DNA of 64,000 bases from Pomacea canaliculata (GCF_003073045.1 NC_037590.1:23524449-23588448); one strand, 5' to 3'; shown: positions 25,501-48,429, counted from the stretch's first letter. The notes: generated by a model from the letters alone, not told the origin. Numbers and translations are program-made.

Positions 25501-27300
25501 CATTTCCTTGACCTGTTCTGTTTTTCTGGGAGGACTTATCGATTAAACTGCGAAAGTGTGTAGAAGCCGATGTCATTATTGCAGGAAGATATTTACAGAG
25601 TTACTGGAGAGGAAAGCCTGTCATTATTGTTTACATATACGCGGTGAACGATGCGGATGTGACCTGGATAATTGACAGGGTGTTGGCCACAGACACTTCT
25701 ATCAAGTCTGTGGTTAGCCACTTCCTGTGAAGGGATCACCCACAGAATGTTGTCCACTTCATGTTCACAAGATGTTGTCCACTTCCCGTGAAACGCTAGT
25801 GTTTCGGTGGACCTCTAGCAATGGCTGGACAACTGTTCTGCCTGCTTCTCGACAAATCCACATTCCCTTTTTGCCACCATTACATATAATCAGCCGATGC
25901 AGGTGTCATTCAATACTGTCATCTTTTCAGTTATAAACTAACCATCGTCATTTTAATTGCAGGTGCAGACATGACATGAGGTGAAGCCATGGGTTGACAA
26001 GCAGCATTTACCTGATGTTGATCTTTCAGTATTAACAGGCTGAGTAGGAGCCAAATAGATTTTTTTTACTGTTTCCTGTACGTGCCAAGCTATAAAATGT
26101 TTACAGTTTACCTTTATGCCAAACAAGTATTCAAAACAAATGGTTTATCACGCTTTTCTGTTAAAAACATCAACAACATTAACAAATGGGCATATGCAAT
26201 ACAGATGACATTACTGCCACAGTTTGTATTTTGTGGTGCTTTTGTGGTATTGTTACAAATAGTCTATTTTACAGGCTGGTTCTAATCAAAATTTTATTAT
26301 CTTGTTCAGAAATTGTAAATATAGTGAAAAAATATTTCTTTTGTACTGATAATGAAAATAAATGTCATTTTACTTTAGCATCACTAGAAAAATTGTGGTT
26401 TGACATTTTACCTTCTGTTATTTTTTTCTTGCATTGTATTATTTCCCTCTACCATTTTGGGACCAAAGAACGAAATTTGTATCGAGGGCAATTTTTTCTT
26501 AACTGCATTTAAATCGCATAGTTCTGATGTTGAAAATGAAATATTTTGAGGGTATTTTTGTATCAGTGTAATCAGAACTGAAGTCATTGGCCAGCTACAG
26601 GTATGTGGGCGTTTTTTTCTCGAAATTGCTTTTTAGGGGTTTTTTAAAAGTGGCTATGCATGAACTGTTACAAGTTTTAATCCGTGAAATTGCATTGGAA
26701 TGTGAAGTGGCAGCTGCGAGACAGGAACTGCATGTACACCAGGCATTAGCTGTATGACGGACATGGTGAGCGTCAGATGTGCGTCAGGCGTGGCGAGGCT
26801 GAGGTGGACATCTGCTGCACGCCAGCTCTTTCTCCTCACAAAGTAGTTGTCCTTGTGTTGGGTCAGTCATCATGGATCTCATTGCAGAATTGCATCAGTT
26901 TGTGCGACAAATCGAGTGATCGCCTGACGGAGAAAATAATGAAATACGCAGTTTCATCCACACGTGTGTGCGTGCGTGTGTGTGTGAAGTCACCTGAGCT
27001 TTGTTGGACAAATTGTACCTGACAGCTTTTCAATCAAATACTCTAACATACATTTGTATGATCCATTTGTAAAGCAAGCATTTCATACCTTTTATATCTC
27101 CAATAAAAAGCCTGACTGTGTGATCTTTCTTTTCAAATGCAGGTCAAATGCTGATCGATTGAAATTCTCACAAGAATCCGAGACGAACTTTTTACACAAT
27201 AGTAAAACTTATTTCAAATCACTGTATTGAGTTTAGTATACACCTGCTGCTTCCCAAAGTTATAAACATGAAAAGCTATAATTATATCTTTATGTTGACT
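22584..27300. other. Intergenic spacer without supported genes
   Basis: The sequence alternates CpG-containing and AT-rich stretches. Short frames on both strands (for example 23600-24070) lack recognisable domains or consistent splice sites. A tRNA-derived SINE candidate is annotated at 24270-24420. No rRNA or complete tRNA was recognised. Confidence 0.4.
24270..24420 (+). repeat. tRNA-derived SINE head, candidate
   Basis: TAACGCAGCAGTTAGTGCC resembles a Pol III A box, and about 45 bases later GGTTCCGATCTC resembles a B box with one inserted base. The sequence after it (TCGTCT, then TTTCT.TGCATAGAACACCTGTTTACA) parallels that after GGTTCAGATTTCGTCT near 50441-50495, so the two may be copies of one family. 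Confidence 0.45.
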
Positions 27301-27318
27301 TCACAAATATTCGTTAAT

Positions 27319-27440
27319 GAACCAGATCCATAGTGCATTACATTCTGTGTTGTACACTATATACGAACCAGAACATATTAAGTGCTGTGTTGTACAATAT
27401 GCATGGACCCGATTATAGTGTATTAAATACTGTCTTGCAT
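27319..27440. repeat. Degenerate tandem repeat, unit about 42 bp
   Basis: Three diverged copies share the pattern GAACCAGA..ATA..GTGCTGTGTTGTACAATATGCATG. No coding potential is attached. Confidence 0.45.
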
Positions 27441-28248
27441 TTGTCAACATTTAGGAACGCAGCACAGCCATACTCCAGAAGACAAAAGCAAGTAGTACTG
27501 TCCACATTTCGGTCTTTTCTTTATTAACACCAAGGGAGGGCGAAAAAAGGGGGAAGAAAAAAGTTCGAACATTACAACTTGTCCAGTTCCTTTCGGCGTG
27601 TTGACATGGCAAAGTTAAAAGTGCGAACATTGTACACATCTGAGTGATATGTTCCAAGCGAACAGATTTCGCCGCTTGCATATATAAATCGTTTCCGGCG
27701 ATCAAAGTTTTCGCCGTTTTGCATAGTTTCCGGCGAGATGTCGCCGTGTTTGCATAGTCAAGTCTTCGAGCTACAGCCACTTGCCTGATCGCAGCACCGC
27801 CGCTGCCGGAGGGATCCAGTGCTTGCAGCCCCTGCTGTCTTTACTCTATTGAGATCAGTTTCCTGACAGTCAGCATGCGCGGTTCCTAGGTTTGCAGTAA
27901 CATTCCGGTGTAGCAGGGCCACGTGACCAGTTCCCTCACGACACCGGAAGTGCTGCGCAGCAAGCCTGCTTGACCTCGAAGATTGCATGAACGTGTGTTG
28001 TCCGTCGCCAGGTGCGATCGCTATCGTTGGTGTGTTCGCCAATTGTCTGAGCATCAGCGGCAGATTGAGCTACCGGTTGCTGGCAAAAGTACCGCAACAT
28101 ACACATTTGTAAGTTTGCAACAAGTGAAGACCAAATGCAACTGAAGTCATTTTACACATAGATGACTCTGACCAAATATAAAGCTTCTGTCCTGTCTATC
28201 TTTCCTTAACTCTCTCTCTCTCGTTCTCTTTCTTTCCACCTCAACAAT

Positions 28249-28476
28249 TCAAAGGCAGCGTTCAAATCCACACAACATGCCATTTCGACCGCAGGAATCG
28301 TTTGCCATTACGATCAAAAGCTGCCAAACCTTTTCTCGTGTATTATTATCCACAAGCAACAACATCGGAGAAGGAAACCCACTTCCGATCAGATCACTGA
28401 GAACTGCATCGAATCGATCATCGACACATCGTTCCTCTCGCACTATAGTATTGAGATACCTAAGTGCACCCTGCAT
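28249..28476 (-). CDS. Unrecognised 75-codon open frame, possibly an exon fragment
   Basis: On the minus strand a frame follows an acceptor-like CTCTCGATGCAG and reads QGALRYLNTIVREERCVDDR at its start, with a hydrophobic middle (SPMLLLVD) and a C-terminal stop. Its composition looks more protein-like than neighbouring frames. I recognise no family, and no adjoining exon was found. It could be a fragment of a decayed mobile element or chance. It lies in the spacer downstream of ZCCHC24. Confidence 0.2.
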   Translation of the reverse strand: MQGALRYLNTIVREERCVDDRFDAVLSDLIGSGFPSPMLLLVDNNTREKVWQLLIVMANDSCGRNGMLCGFERCL

Positions 28477-28699
28477 CGAGAGGTCAAAGTTCGGATCACA
28501 GACTATGGCACGCGATTGGACGGCAGTGTCCCGTCACGAGGGGCGCACCGACCAATCGCGTGACGTGTTCGTAAACAAACACGAAGCACGTGCATTTCAG
28601 TGCAACAGCTGGAGACAGATTTCCAAATAAAACAAAAAGAAACAGTAAACAAAAACGGAAAGAGGATTTTTCAATTAATTTGCAAGAAAAATTGTGCAT

Positions 28700-31600
28700 C
28701 TAAAGCTTAAAAATATTAAGCTTTAGGATATCAGGATATTTCAACCCACGCACCGAATAAATCAGAGAAGACTCTGAAGTTCCAAAGATGTTTCTGGAAA
28801 TCGTTTCGCCTACATGCGAGAAGGGAGTGCACGCCCGTCTACGAGCACCAGACCTGCAAGGAAATCGCTCTGTCACTCTCTCGCTCTTCTCTTTCGTTCC
28901 GGAACAACTTCTTAAAAGATTGCTTTCAGAGGTGAAGGGGAGAGAAGTGGTGCACACGGAGAGGGGGCAGCACACTTGCATGGCGGGGGAAGGGGTACAA
29001 AAGCTCGTCTGCAACTAACTTCCTGCCGCCTGCCCTGCAGGAGTCCTGAGTAAAGAGCAATAAGTTAGAGGTTTCCTTGAACTTTTTACAATCTACTTGA
29101 GCCATAGAATAAATACGTTGACAACTATACAGTTATGCCTGTGATGTATAAACATCCACTACCAATATTCCATTTGTTGATAGCAATCGTGTAAGAGGAT
29201 TGTTTAAAAAAACAACCACAAAGCTTGTCTTCAAAATGAGACAACTTTAAAATGTCTTGGTATAAAAAAAAATCTTTGAAAATTTCATAATTACAGCTGC
29301 CACATATATATATTTCTTCTGCAATAGTTTTGCTTTTAAAAAATTGTTTCGTTAAAATACTTTGAATATAAATCTGTAGCTACATCAGCAAGATCACTTT
29401 TGTGAGTCGTGAATTTATCTTGAAGTGTGTAATAATACGAAGCCTTCCAAAGGACTGAAGGCATTTGAAGGGTTCCACGAAACACATCAAAGTTCAGATA
29501 CTTCAGAAAACGTAGGCAGATACTTGGAACTCGCATGCGACCACTTGCACACAGTCTCATGGCATTCATTCAGAGGCAAGAAAAAAGGAATAATCTCTTA
29601 AACGACTGACTTTCATTCTGATCACACTAACGAACACGGACTGGGAGCATTGGAAGGGGGGAATCAATCGATCAATTAAAATAATAATAATAATAAGACA
29701 GGGACTCTGCGTCGTCAAGTTCTCCAGTTCATGTTCTGTGTGCTCCGAGAGCACGTGACAAGACGGAACAGAGTGAGATGGAGGCAGCGTGGGCGCCGCG
29801 ACCCGCGGCCCGGAAGTCCCCCACGCGCATGCGCTGTGTCCCTCGCGACTTCTCAGTGTACATTTTGCGTTGCCACGGATACTGCTGAGAATCTTTCACT
29901 GTGCCTCGTCGCTTCGGCGCAGTAACAGCAGCTGGCTTTGGGTTCAGACAAAAAAAAAAAAAGAACAATATGGAGAAGCAGTGGGAGTGACAGGCTGCGA
30001 AATAAAACAAGAGCGCTCTATCCAAGACACTACAATAAAGAACTGTCAACAAGAAAAAACATGGTCAAAGAGATTGCACTTTAAAAAATAAATATTGCAA
30101 ACAGTCGGCCCGCGAAGTTGAGTGGAGCTGTGAGTCTACAAGCCCGGAGCAGTGCGAAGTCTCTGCGAGAGATAGAGGAGATAGAGTTTCAGTTTTCGTT
30201 GAATTCGTCAGCAGACATAAAACCACGATCTCGACACACACACTCCTCCATACCATCGCTCAGAGCTGTAGACAAATCTCTTCAGATAACTTTTTCAACT
30301 CTTCCTCTACTCTCTGCGATATATCATAGATACAAATATCCACCGAGTGAGCAGCAACAAACGGGAACTTGGCCCACCAGAGTTCTGGAATATTTTGATT
30401 GTTTAGAATGTTACCATCCTCTGGAAGGGAAGAATACTCATTTCGGAAGCAAATTTATACAAAAAAAATTCAGCCAGTTTGCTTTCAGCAAAGCAGAATG
30501 CTGCAAATATATACAAAGAAACAAGAATTGAATCTGTCCACGAATCAACATTATAGAGAGTTACTGTAACCGTCCCTTCAAAATGTACACATGAGCCTGC
30601 TCTGCACCAAGTTACGAAGTTAAGTCCGAGTCCCTCGTAGGACTATTTCCCACGCGAGCATGCGTACAAAATGGCCACGAATGGTCTTCCTCCGCTAAAG
30701 ACATTATGGTGTACATACAATCACGATGTAGACACGAACACTTCTTCATACCATCGCTCGGATGTGTGGTGATTTCCTAGGAAACAATTCTTTTTCATGA
30801 GGATGGTCAAACTTTCTTTTAAACATAGAAAACATGTGTTAACACATTTTACAATGATTAAGTTTGTGTTTTGCTTCTCTTTCGTGTAAAAACATTTCTT
30901 TTACAAGTGATCGCACTGAAGTCTCTTGCCTTTTTTGTGTAATTTCTTTTTCCACATGCATGGCCATTTTGTACACTAGATGCTGGTCCGTCTTGTGAAT
31001 GTCGAGTTTGGTATATTCTGGAAATAAAACACCTTTGGGCTCCAGTCCCATAAAATATCACAAGTCGCATCCAACATTATGATAATTCGTTGTCGAGGAC
31101 ACACTGATTTGCCCAGACTATCAAAACAGTGTCTCCTAGACATATCTTTACAAACTGCTTCCAGTTGAATACATGTATCCCTCTCTCTTTTTTTGCTCGA
31201 CACTGAATGCGACCCTCGGGCCATCAACCAGTGTCGACATCATCATTACCTCAGTCATGATGTGCGTTGTAGTGTTAGTTGTGCACAGTTGAGAATATGT
31301 CCCGTAGTGCACCGTGAAAACCGTTGCATTGTGCACATATTAGTGTTGATTTGTGCACATTTGTGTGGAAGTCTTCATAGTGGGATAAAATAAAATAAAA
31401 ATGAAACAAAATTCTGCAAGCAAGTGCGGTCGTCACACAGACTGTTAGCACATCAAAGGTCCATTCGCGCTTAGCAATAAAAAAAGCGAGAGAACTTAAT
31501 TTCAGAGAAAAAATACAACGAGTAGACATTCTTTCACTCTGGGAAGCTTTTCTATCGCAATGGAAAAGAACATCATAGAGCATAAAGATCGACTCAAAGC

Positions 31601-31960
31601 GACAAAGAGTAGCACCAGAAACTGTAGGCACACACGTGGAGTACATCAATCGAAAGATTGGCGACTATACAGGAAAATGAGCAAACCAAACATGAAACCT
31701 CCAGACACAAACGCCCTTTAACAGAGAGATATCTTGAGATGGTGATTCCATTGTCTTTGACATTGTCGCCAGATACTTCCACTACATTTAATGACAATAA
31801 GGGGACTCCGGGAACCCTTAAATAGGTGTGGTTGGTTATAATACTGTAAATTGCCCTTTGCCCCTGTAATTATGCTGCTAGAATTATCAGGAAGTCGAAA
31901 TTATTTTGTTTAAAAAAAAAAAACAACAAAAGACTTTGTTGTCTTGGTTAAGAGGCGATT
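28700..31960. other. Spacer or long ZCCHC24 3' UTR, no gene resolved
   Basis: No domain-bearing frame was recognised. A diverged duplication of about 55 bp occurs near 30214-30268 and 30710-30763 (both contain CCATACCATCGCTC or TCATACCATCGCTC after a CGATxT.GACAC block). Part of the interval may be ZCCHC24 3' UTR on the minus strand; no clear poly(A) signal was fixed. A CpG-rich patch lies near 29780-29850. Confidence 0.35.
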
Positions 31961-31988
31961 GTGTCGATGGAGGCATCATGCGGAATGC

Positions 31989-41642
<9,654 letters not shown>

Positions 41643-43640
41643 GGTGGAGGACGGCGGACGACGACGAGGGCCACTGTGACGCCGAACGAAAAGACGACCG
41701 AAGGTTTTGGTGACGACTTTGGTGAGGTCAAGTGTCGAGATTGGGGGGAGTTCACGGAACGGGTGGGGGGAGTTCTTAGTGTTGGGGTCAAGTCTTGAGT
41801 TTCGTTAGATAAAGTTCGGTGCTCTCTTTTTTTGGTTTCTTCTTTGGATTGTTGTGTCTTAGGGTCGTCTGAAAGACCTCTCAATACCTCGAACGGGGCA
41901 AAAGTAGCTCAAGTGCACTCGCCACTGGAAAAGAAAATGGTCTGGCAATGCTAGGCAGAAGGAAGCTGACTTGGCCCTCCTTGCTGCATGGCTTGCTCGT
42001 GACGCCGCGCGCGCAGCGCCAACCTGCCACAATTCGCATCCCCTGCTCCCCAAACTCCCCTTCCCCATACCCTCCCCTACACCACCAGCCGCTCTCGCAC
42101 CCTTCCTGCCAACTTGGCTGTGTTCTTGGCACCGCATAGGTACACATGCCTGATGCTTCTCCCTCGCTCCTTTCTGGCACACTGTGGCGTCACTAGAATA
42201 TTGCCACGGAACGCATTCCTGCTCCGCCTCTTCTCCTCGCCTCCTTTTTTCTGACCTTTGACCTACTCGGGGTTCCCTGACCGCTCAAAAACGAACAAGA
42301 TGCTGCTGACGTAGAGGGTGTATGAGCCGCATGTGTGACAAGAGTGAGACTACAGCGATTTTCAAGCTTTGAATTCTATACACATATATTTTGTCAATTT
42401 ATATTTTATGTTCTCAAAGTTGGAAATATGTATATATGTGTATACATTATACCCTTTATACATCTTTCGCCCACCCATGTATTTTTCGGAGGGATGGATG
42501 CTTTCATGACAAAAGTTTTTTTAAACTTGGCGCTGATGAGGTAATCTGCCCTTACGTCTGTTGGCGGTTTGACATGGCGCCTTCAACTGTTCTGCACTTC
42601 GCCGAGCTGTGTATACTCGATTTAAGTTGTTTAGACTTATTCTCTCAAGTCTCCCCTTTTTACTCTTATTTATTTATGTACCACGTAAACGGTTTTCTGT
42701 TCCTCGCCCTCTTTTCTTACCAATCGCATCCTCCTGCGGCGGCGAGTGGCAGAAAGCTCCGCCCATCTTCCAAGCCCACAGCCATTCCGGGGGGATGGGG
42801 GGGGTCGTAACCATGACGACTGCTGATGAGAATGGCTGTGAAATGCCTCTCGAGGAACTTGACTGGGCAGTCTTACGGATATTCATCTAGATTCCAAATG
42901 GGTCAAGGTTATCACGATGCTTTCCCTTTCTGCTTGGTACTCATGCATCTTGCCGGCGGTTTTTAAAAGTTTGTCCTCCGCCCCCCAAGTTCATTTATGT
43001 GCCTGTTGCGTTCCCTATTATCTTCCAATTGCAGCTGCGATGGATGATGAGGATAGTTCTATGGTGGTGATGTCTACATATCTTCGTTCACTTTTGTAAT
43101 CTGCGCTCTTGTGCAACGCTTCCGCTTCTCATGACCGACCCGCTCCGCCGACAGTCAGAATGGACACGTGATGCCACGTCATCTTTGTACCACTTGATGC
43201 CGTGGAGTGAGATTTTTCTTGTCCGTTCACTTTTCGAAGTGAGCATTACATCAAATATACTAAATACTAGTATAGTGTTCAGCGTATTTAGTATATTTGA
43301 TCACAAACTTTATTACACCTCTGTGATTGGATTGCATGCAGACGAGTCTGGCACAGACGACAAGAGCGAGTCTTTTCTGTTCGTTTTAATCTCCCCTCAG
43401 GACTTGGTGGTAGTCAACTGCATTTCAGTCAGGATGACATCTCATCTGGACCAATTGATCAAAGTCCGGCTTCTAAGAATTCTTCACCCAACTCTTTTAC
43501 CACCTCTCACCAGCTAATCAAGGTTTTTAATTTGACTCATTTTCTTGAATTAAATAAAGCAACTTCTTGACTGTCCTTGAGATTTTGAGGAAACGCTACG
43601 GGAAAGTGGTCAGGCTACTGTTGGAGAAAAGTTCAAGAAC
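41643..43640. promoter_or_regulatory. ZCCHC24 5' flank and spacer
   Basis: The first 600 bases upstream of the ZCCHC24 ATG are GC- and CpG-rich (41650-42250), as expected for a promoter and 5' UTR. Open frames here are byproducts of composition. Beyond that the spacer toward the DODA 3' end holds a perfect hairpin at 43250-43301 and no recognised gene. Confidence 0.45.
43250..43301. repeat. Perfect 18-bp inverted repeat (hairpin)
   Basis: ATCAAATATACTAAATAC at 43250-43267 is exactly complementary to GTATTTAGTATATTTGAT at 43284-43301, with a 16-base loop. It could be a small MITE core or a hairpin RNA; the stem is shorter than typical animal pre-miRNAs. Confidence 0.8.
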
Positions 43641-43659
43641 ATTTTTTTTAAATTATGCC

Positions 43660-43665
43660 TTTATT
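43660..43665 (-). terminator. Poly(A) signal for the DODA gene
   Basis: TTTATT on the plus strand (AATAAA on the minus strand) ends the AT-rich 1.7-kb 3' UTR that follows the DODA stop at 45346. Confidence 0.45.
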
Positions 43666-45345
43666 TTACAAAATTGTTCGTAACATCAATTCTGCCCATT
43701 AGCAAATATAACTAACACCACAGAAAGCATCGTTATTGCAGGAACTTTATAATTAATTAGCTTCACAAAAAAATGCCATGTTAATCACTTGCATACACAC
43801 TCAATCACACCAATAGGCTAAGACTGGGAACAAAAACAGTATTTATGTCACTTTATGAAATCAAGCTCACAGAAGAAATACTAGATGGGAATCTGCATAA
43901 ATATAAAAAGTTGATGCAGTATTACAACATGCCCGCTTTTTGCATTTCCATTCTTAAAGTACAAGAATGTATTCTGACATAAGTGAGGTTGTCACCTCCC
44001 CTTGTTTCTGGGGGTTTTGCCATTCCAAGAAGAGTCCTGCTCATTCATGAGTTGGGATGGCTCATACCAAATAGCTAAGTAACATCCATCAACATTTTCC
44101 CAATAAAATAAACAGCAACACTATCCAATGCGTTATATAAATCAAATCAGAGGAACAGCAACTTGTTACAAACTCACATTTCTCAGGGCTATCATTTTTG
44201 TGAGGCTGGTTCTCATCTCTCCCTTGCTGCCTTACCCTCTCTAGCCCAGGTCGGGTATCCAGGACATGAAAATGATCCACAGCTAGCTCAACTGGGGGAA
44301 GCATACTGCATCACACAGCTTACAACAAGCTGGCTAGCCTCCAGATCTTGCTATTAAATGCTCTAACCACTGGGCTTCTGCTTCCCCAATATTTCTTTAT
44401 CTGTTTCATTAATTCGGTTGTTTGTTTTTTTTGGTCAATTTACTTTGGCAATTGTTTTCCCATATGGCAAGAATAGTGCTTAATAAGTTGTAAAGTTTAT
44501 CAGATTACTTTTTACTTTCAGAGCTGATTCTTGGCAGAGGAAGAACTTTCTGAGGTCACTCAGTACAAATTATTCTGTTGTAAATGTCTGTGTACAGATA
44601 TATATCTCATATAAGTCAAAGATAACACATAAACAAAAATAATTTACCATACCAGTATCATGACAATGTTTTTCATTAGTGTCTCTGATAATTTGCTTTT
44701 AGGAACTTAAGTATCGAATCCCAGAGTGAATAAAACATCCTCAACTACAGACACAATAATCATCCTTGTAATCATCCATAATTGTACTGTTTACACAAAT
44801 TGTAAAAACTGTGGTCCCAGAATGGAGGAAACATCCTCAAACATTTAAATATCCATAGAATTAGTGACACAGTGAGCCATAATCTTCATCATTCATATTT
44901 ATGGTATCGTCAAAATTTTGTATGGCATTTTAAAGTATTTCTTCATTGAAATGGAGGAACGATATTGCACTTTTTTCTAGAAACTTAAGGCTTATTAGAG
45001 GCTAGTGTGGTCTACTTTCATGTAGAATTACTTAAAAAACTTGATTATATCACAGGCATTTAATTTCATTTTTGTAATTATTAAAAATTGTGAATTTTAT
45101 AGAGAATGTCAACATTGTTTTTATCACAAACAGCCAATTAATTTCTGCAAATAAATATAAACTGATGTCTGTTAACATTCAATAATCAGTTTTAAAACTG
45201 CTTACATAAACAGTTTGTCAACATTACTGTGCACTTTTTGAATACATCTGAAGCAATAACATTCTTTGACTTAAAGAATTAGTTACAGAAATCTGAAAAC
45301 AAAATCCATGTCAAGAGTTCATGTTGAGAGATCAAAGCAAGTACT
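43666..45345 (-). other. 3' UTR of the DODA-like gene
   Basis: This stretch is AT-rich and non-coding, with no repeat other than the SINE-like segment at 44185-44390. Its composition differs sharply from the GC-rich spacer beyond 43640, which supports transcript identity. Confidence 0.45.
44185..44390 (-). repeat. tRNA-like SINE candidate in DODA 3' UTR
   Basis: Read on the minus strand it starts GGGGAAGCAGAAGCCCAGTG and continues GTTAGAGCATTTAATAGCAA, resembling a tRNA 5' half with an A box. GATACCCGACCTGGGCTAGA follows. No good B box is left. It is GC-richer than its surroundings. Confidence 0.4.
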
Positions 45346-47269
45346 TTAACTATCAAAAATATAATGCTCCAGGACCCAACCGCTGTGAAGTGAAGCAGAA
45401 AACAGGATTCTTCCAGAATTATATTCTGCTGCTGCCATGGTGACCAGGAAAGGCAAAAGATGCTCTGTCCGTGGATGTGCTTCCTGCACTGCTGGAAGAT
45501 GATCACATGTCACTAAAATTTTGCGTCGCTCGCTGGGTGTCAGCTGAGGGTTTGTCAACACATTGTGGAGCCACTCCTGTTAAGAAATATGCCAATGTCT
45601 TTACAAAACAATGTTCAACACCTTTAACTGTTATAATGATTGGCATGTTAACCAACAATGCTATATGTCTATTTGTTGCAGAAAAAAATAGTGTCTGTAT
45701 AACCAAATTTCTAGGCTATATTATTTAGCTGCCTCTACCTCCAGTCTGAACCCCTATATAACATAAGAATTATAACGAAAATGGGAAGGTGGTTCTTGTG
45801 ACAAAGAGAAATAAGAAAAGAACATGTAATGAAAGATCAGCCTTCTTCATCTGAGTAAAGCCAGAGAATTGTATACCTGCATTTTCTTTCCATAATCTGG
45901 ATCTGAACTGGGTCTCATACGGTGAGTGGTGAAGCCACTCCCAACAATTAGTATTCCCTCCTCTCGAAGCTCCTGTAAAGCCTCTCCTAGCCGCAGATGG
46001 ACCTCTGGGTCTAGGCTTGAATCCAGAGATAACTGGAACACTACACCAAAATAGAAGAATAAATTGTGTAAACATTAAAGCTCTGCTCACCAAGTCTACA
46101 GAATGAGAAATGATAATCTCAGTCCTGGTATGTTCTACCAACTTATTTAAAGTAAGATTTCACAATTTCAGACACCTTTGCATATATGTATATGCTTGAA
46201 GTGAAACAAACTTAAACATATCAACAGTCTTTATGAAATTATGGTATCTGAACTTCTTTACAGTTTTTTTTTTTGTACTTTAATTTGTATCACAACTTGA
46301 TTTTTTAAAAATATTAACACTGTTTAAGCTTGTCAACAGATATTGCTTTTACAATATTTTTTCTTGTACTGAAAAAACATTGTGGCCACTTGGGGTTTAT
46401 GCAAGACACTAATATGCACAGAAAATCTGTCATAATCATTCTAACAGATTCATATAAAAGAACAAACAGTGATACTATTGCATAAAATTAAAATAATTGT
46501 ACCTGGTACTTTTGGGTCTGGAAATATCAACTTGAATGGCACAAACACACCATGGTCATATCCTCTCTCACTGTTGGTCTTACATTTTATTCCTTTACAT
46601 TCCAGTAGATTCTGGATTTTCTTTGCAAGATCTGGAGCGCCAACTGCTGGCCATGTAAGCTTATATGTTTCTGGTGGAAACCCATAATAATCGAAATAAA
46701 GGTCTGGTTTCTTTGTGGTCTGAATGGTAACATCACTCTCTTCCCAGTGGGCACTGACAACTAATACTGCTTTATGCGAATTCAGCTTTTCCTGAAAGAA
46801 ACAGTGCACAAAGTTACTAAGCTGGGTCAATGAGAGAACGGCACTTTTCGTATAAAAAAAAAAATAAATAAAAGCGCAGAAAGAAATGTTACTAACTTAT
46901 CAATGGCATTTGGTGCTTTCAATCCATGACATGAAAATATCTAATCAACTGAAACAAGTTCCATTAACACATACACTAAATGATCACAAGCATCACAAAG
47001 TGCTTTTATACTCCAAGTGTGCTATAGCCAGTAATAAATGTGGCCTTTTCTACATATAAAAGCTTAACTCCCGTGCATCCGCCTAAGTACCGCGTCTTGG
47101 CTCTGTTCTGTGCTTGTACTGGTACCTTTTGGGCAAGTTCTCGTAAGTATCTGGCGGCATCAGAATCTTTATCCATGCCAGAAAGAAACGGCGAGTCACT
47201 GGCGCTCAAGAAAAACGACGGCCCGCCTCCGTGTGACAAGAATAAAACTGGTTGCTTCTGTGATGACAT
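45346..47269 (-). CDS. DODA-type extradiol ring-cleavage dioxygenase (LigB family)
   Basis: Four coding exons: 47269-47126 (open frame extends upstream to 47395), 46791-46503, 46040-45877 and 45576-45346. Phases agree, giving 275 residues from MSSQKQ, the usual size for 4,5-DOPA dioxygenase extradiol-like proteins (about 260-275). The family is non-haem metal-dependent class III. The metal-ligand histidines are visible in FLSHGGGPS and YDHGVFVP, with further conserved histidines in VVSAHWEE and TTHRMRP. Plant members cleave DOPA to betalamic acid; the animal substrate is unknown, so only a ring-cleaving role on a catechol-like compound is inferred. An in-frame extension beginning MRFAVILTCRVLSIGFVSLA could be a targeting peptide, but the MSSQ start fits the family better. 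Confidence 0.92.
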
Positions 47270-47399
47270 TGCTGTCCGTGGGCAGCTGGAACTGCTAGCG
47301 ATGATGTGTTGCGCTACTGCGAGGGACACGAAGCCGATGGACAACACCCGACAGGTTAGAATGACAGCAAATCTCATTCGGTTCGCCCTTTGCACATCA

Positions 47400-48429
47400 G
47401 AAAAATCCCACAGTGCTTATAAATAAGCGCTCCTTCGTCTGTCAGCAAATCCGGCAGTGGATATTTGAACTGAATGACAAGCAAGTTTGTAAGGTTAAAA
47501 GGTGTAACACCCACACACCTAGTTGTTGACATCGGGAATTGCAGTGTCACCGTAATTGTTGCTGATAACCGTATGGGAGGCAACTCTTTGTTTCCGTCAC
47601 TGGGTCGCGGGAAAAGTTGTCCAGCAACAGATCAGAGACTATAAATAATGTTATTTAAAGTCTCTGAACGAAAACATGCCGCGTGTAACGGCATAAACAC
47701 GCGCATAATTAAAAACATTGTTCAATAGTAAATCAGTCACGTTTCAGTTAATTATTAAATAGATCTATCTGACCAGTACATTCCGTGTTCCAGAACGTTG
47801 TAGTAGTAGGATTAAAAGGTAATAAATTACTATAATTCTCAAATTTACGGGGGATTAGTAATAATAATACATGCCATCACGAACTAATTAATATCCTATA
47901 CTATATACGTCCGTGATGTCATAGTGCCAAACATGCTCTCTGGCCTGGTACATGTATTTAGAAAATATCAGAAGGAAAATTTTAATTATTATAAACAGTC
48001 GTTCTCTTCGTTTTCGCTTTTGTTTTGTTTTGTTTTTTTCCTGCGACTGCTCAAAGACGCAATAGCAGACGACTCTCCGGCAAGCTTGAACCATGGATTG
48101 ATGGTCTGAACTTTGTACGTAAGGTCACAAGAACGTAAGGCCATGTTTCGATGGCACTGATTGGTTGATCTTTGACCTACTTGCAGAGGGCGACAAAAAT
48201 AGACGGCAAAAAAAGCCAGCCTCGTTCTGTGTACAATTCACTTCTGTGGCTACGGGAATTATTGTGTAGAGAATTGAATAAACATATTGAATTGTATAGC
48301 TAGAATGAATACTGTAGCAACAGAATAAAATTGTATAAATAAAATGAATTAGATAGCAACTTCTGAGTATAATATAAATGAAAAACTTTAGTTTTTACTG
48401 AGTTTTTTTCTCTGTCTTTTATAGCTATA
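47400..48429. other. 5' flank of the DODA gene and spacer
   Basis: No further gene was recognised. The DODA promoter should lie around 47400-47700. Near 48230-48400 a degenerate AT-rich repeat based on GAATTGTATAGCTAGAATGA appears, and resumes after the transposon cluster at about 49440-49620. Confidence 0.4.

Noticed and set aside
30600-30660. Short match to 5S rRNA (ACGAAGTTAAGTC)
   Set aside because: Only one short internal motif fits; the rest of the 5S structure and internal promoter is missing.
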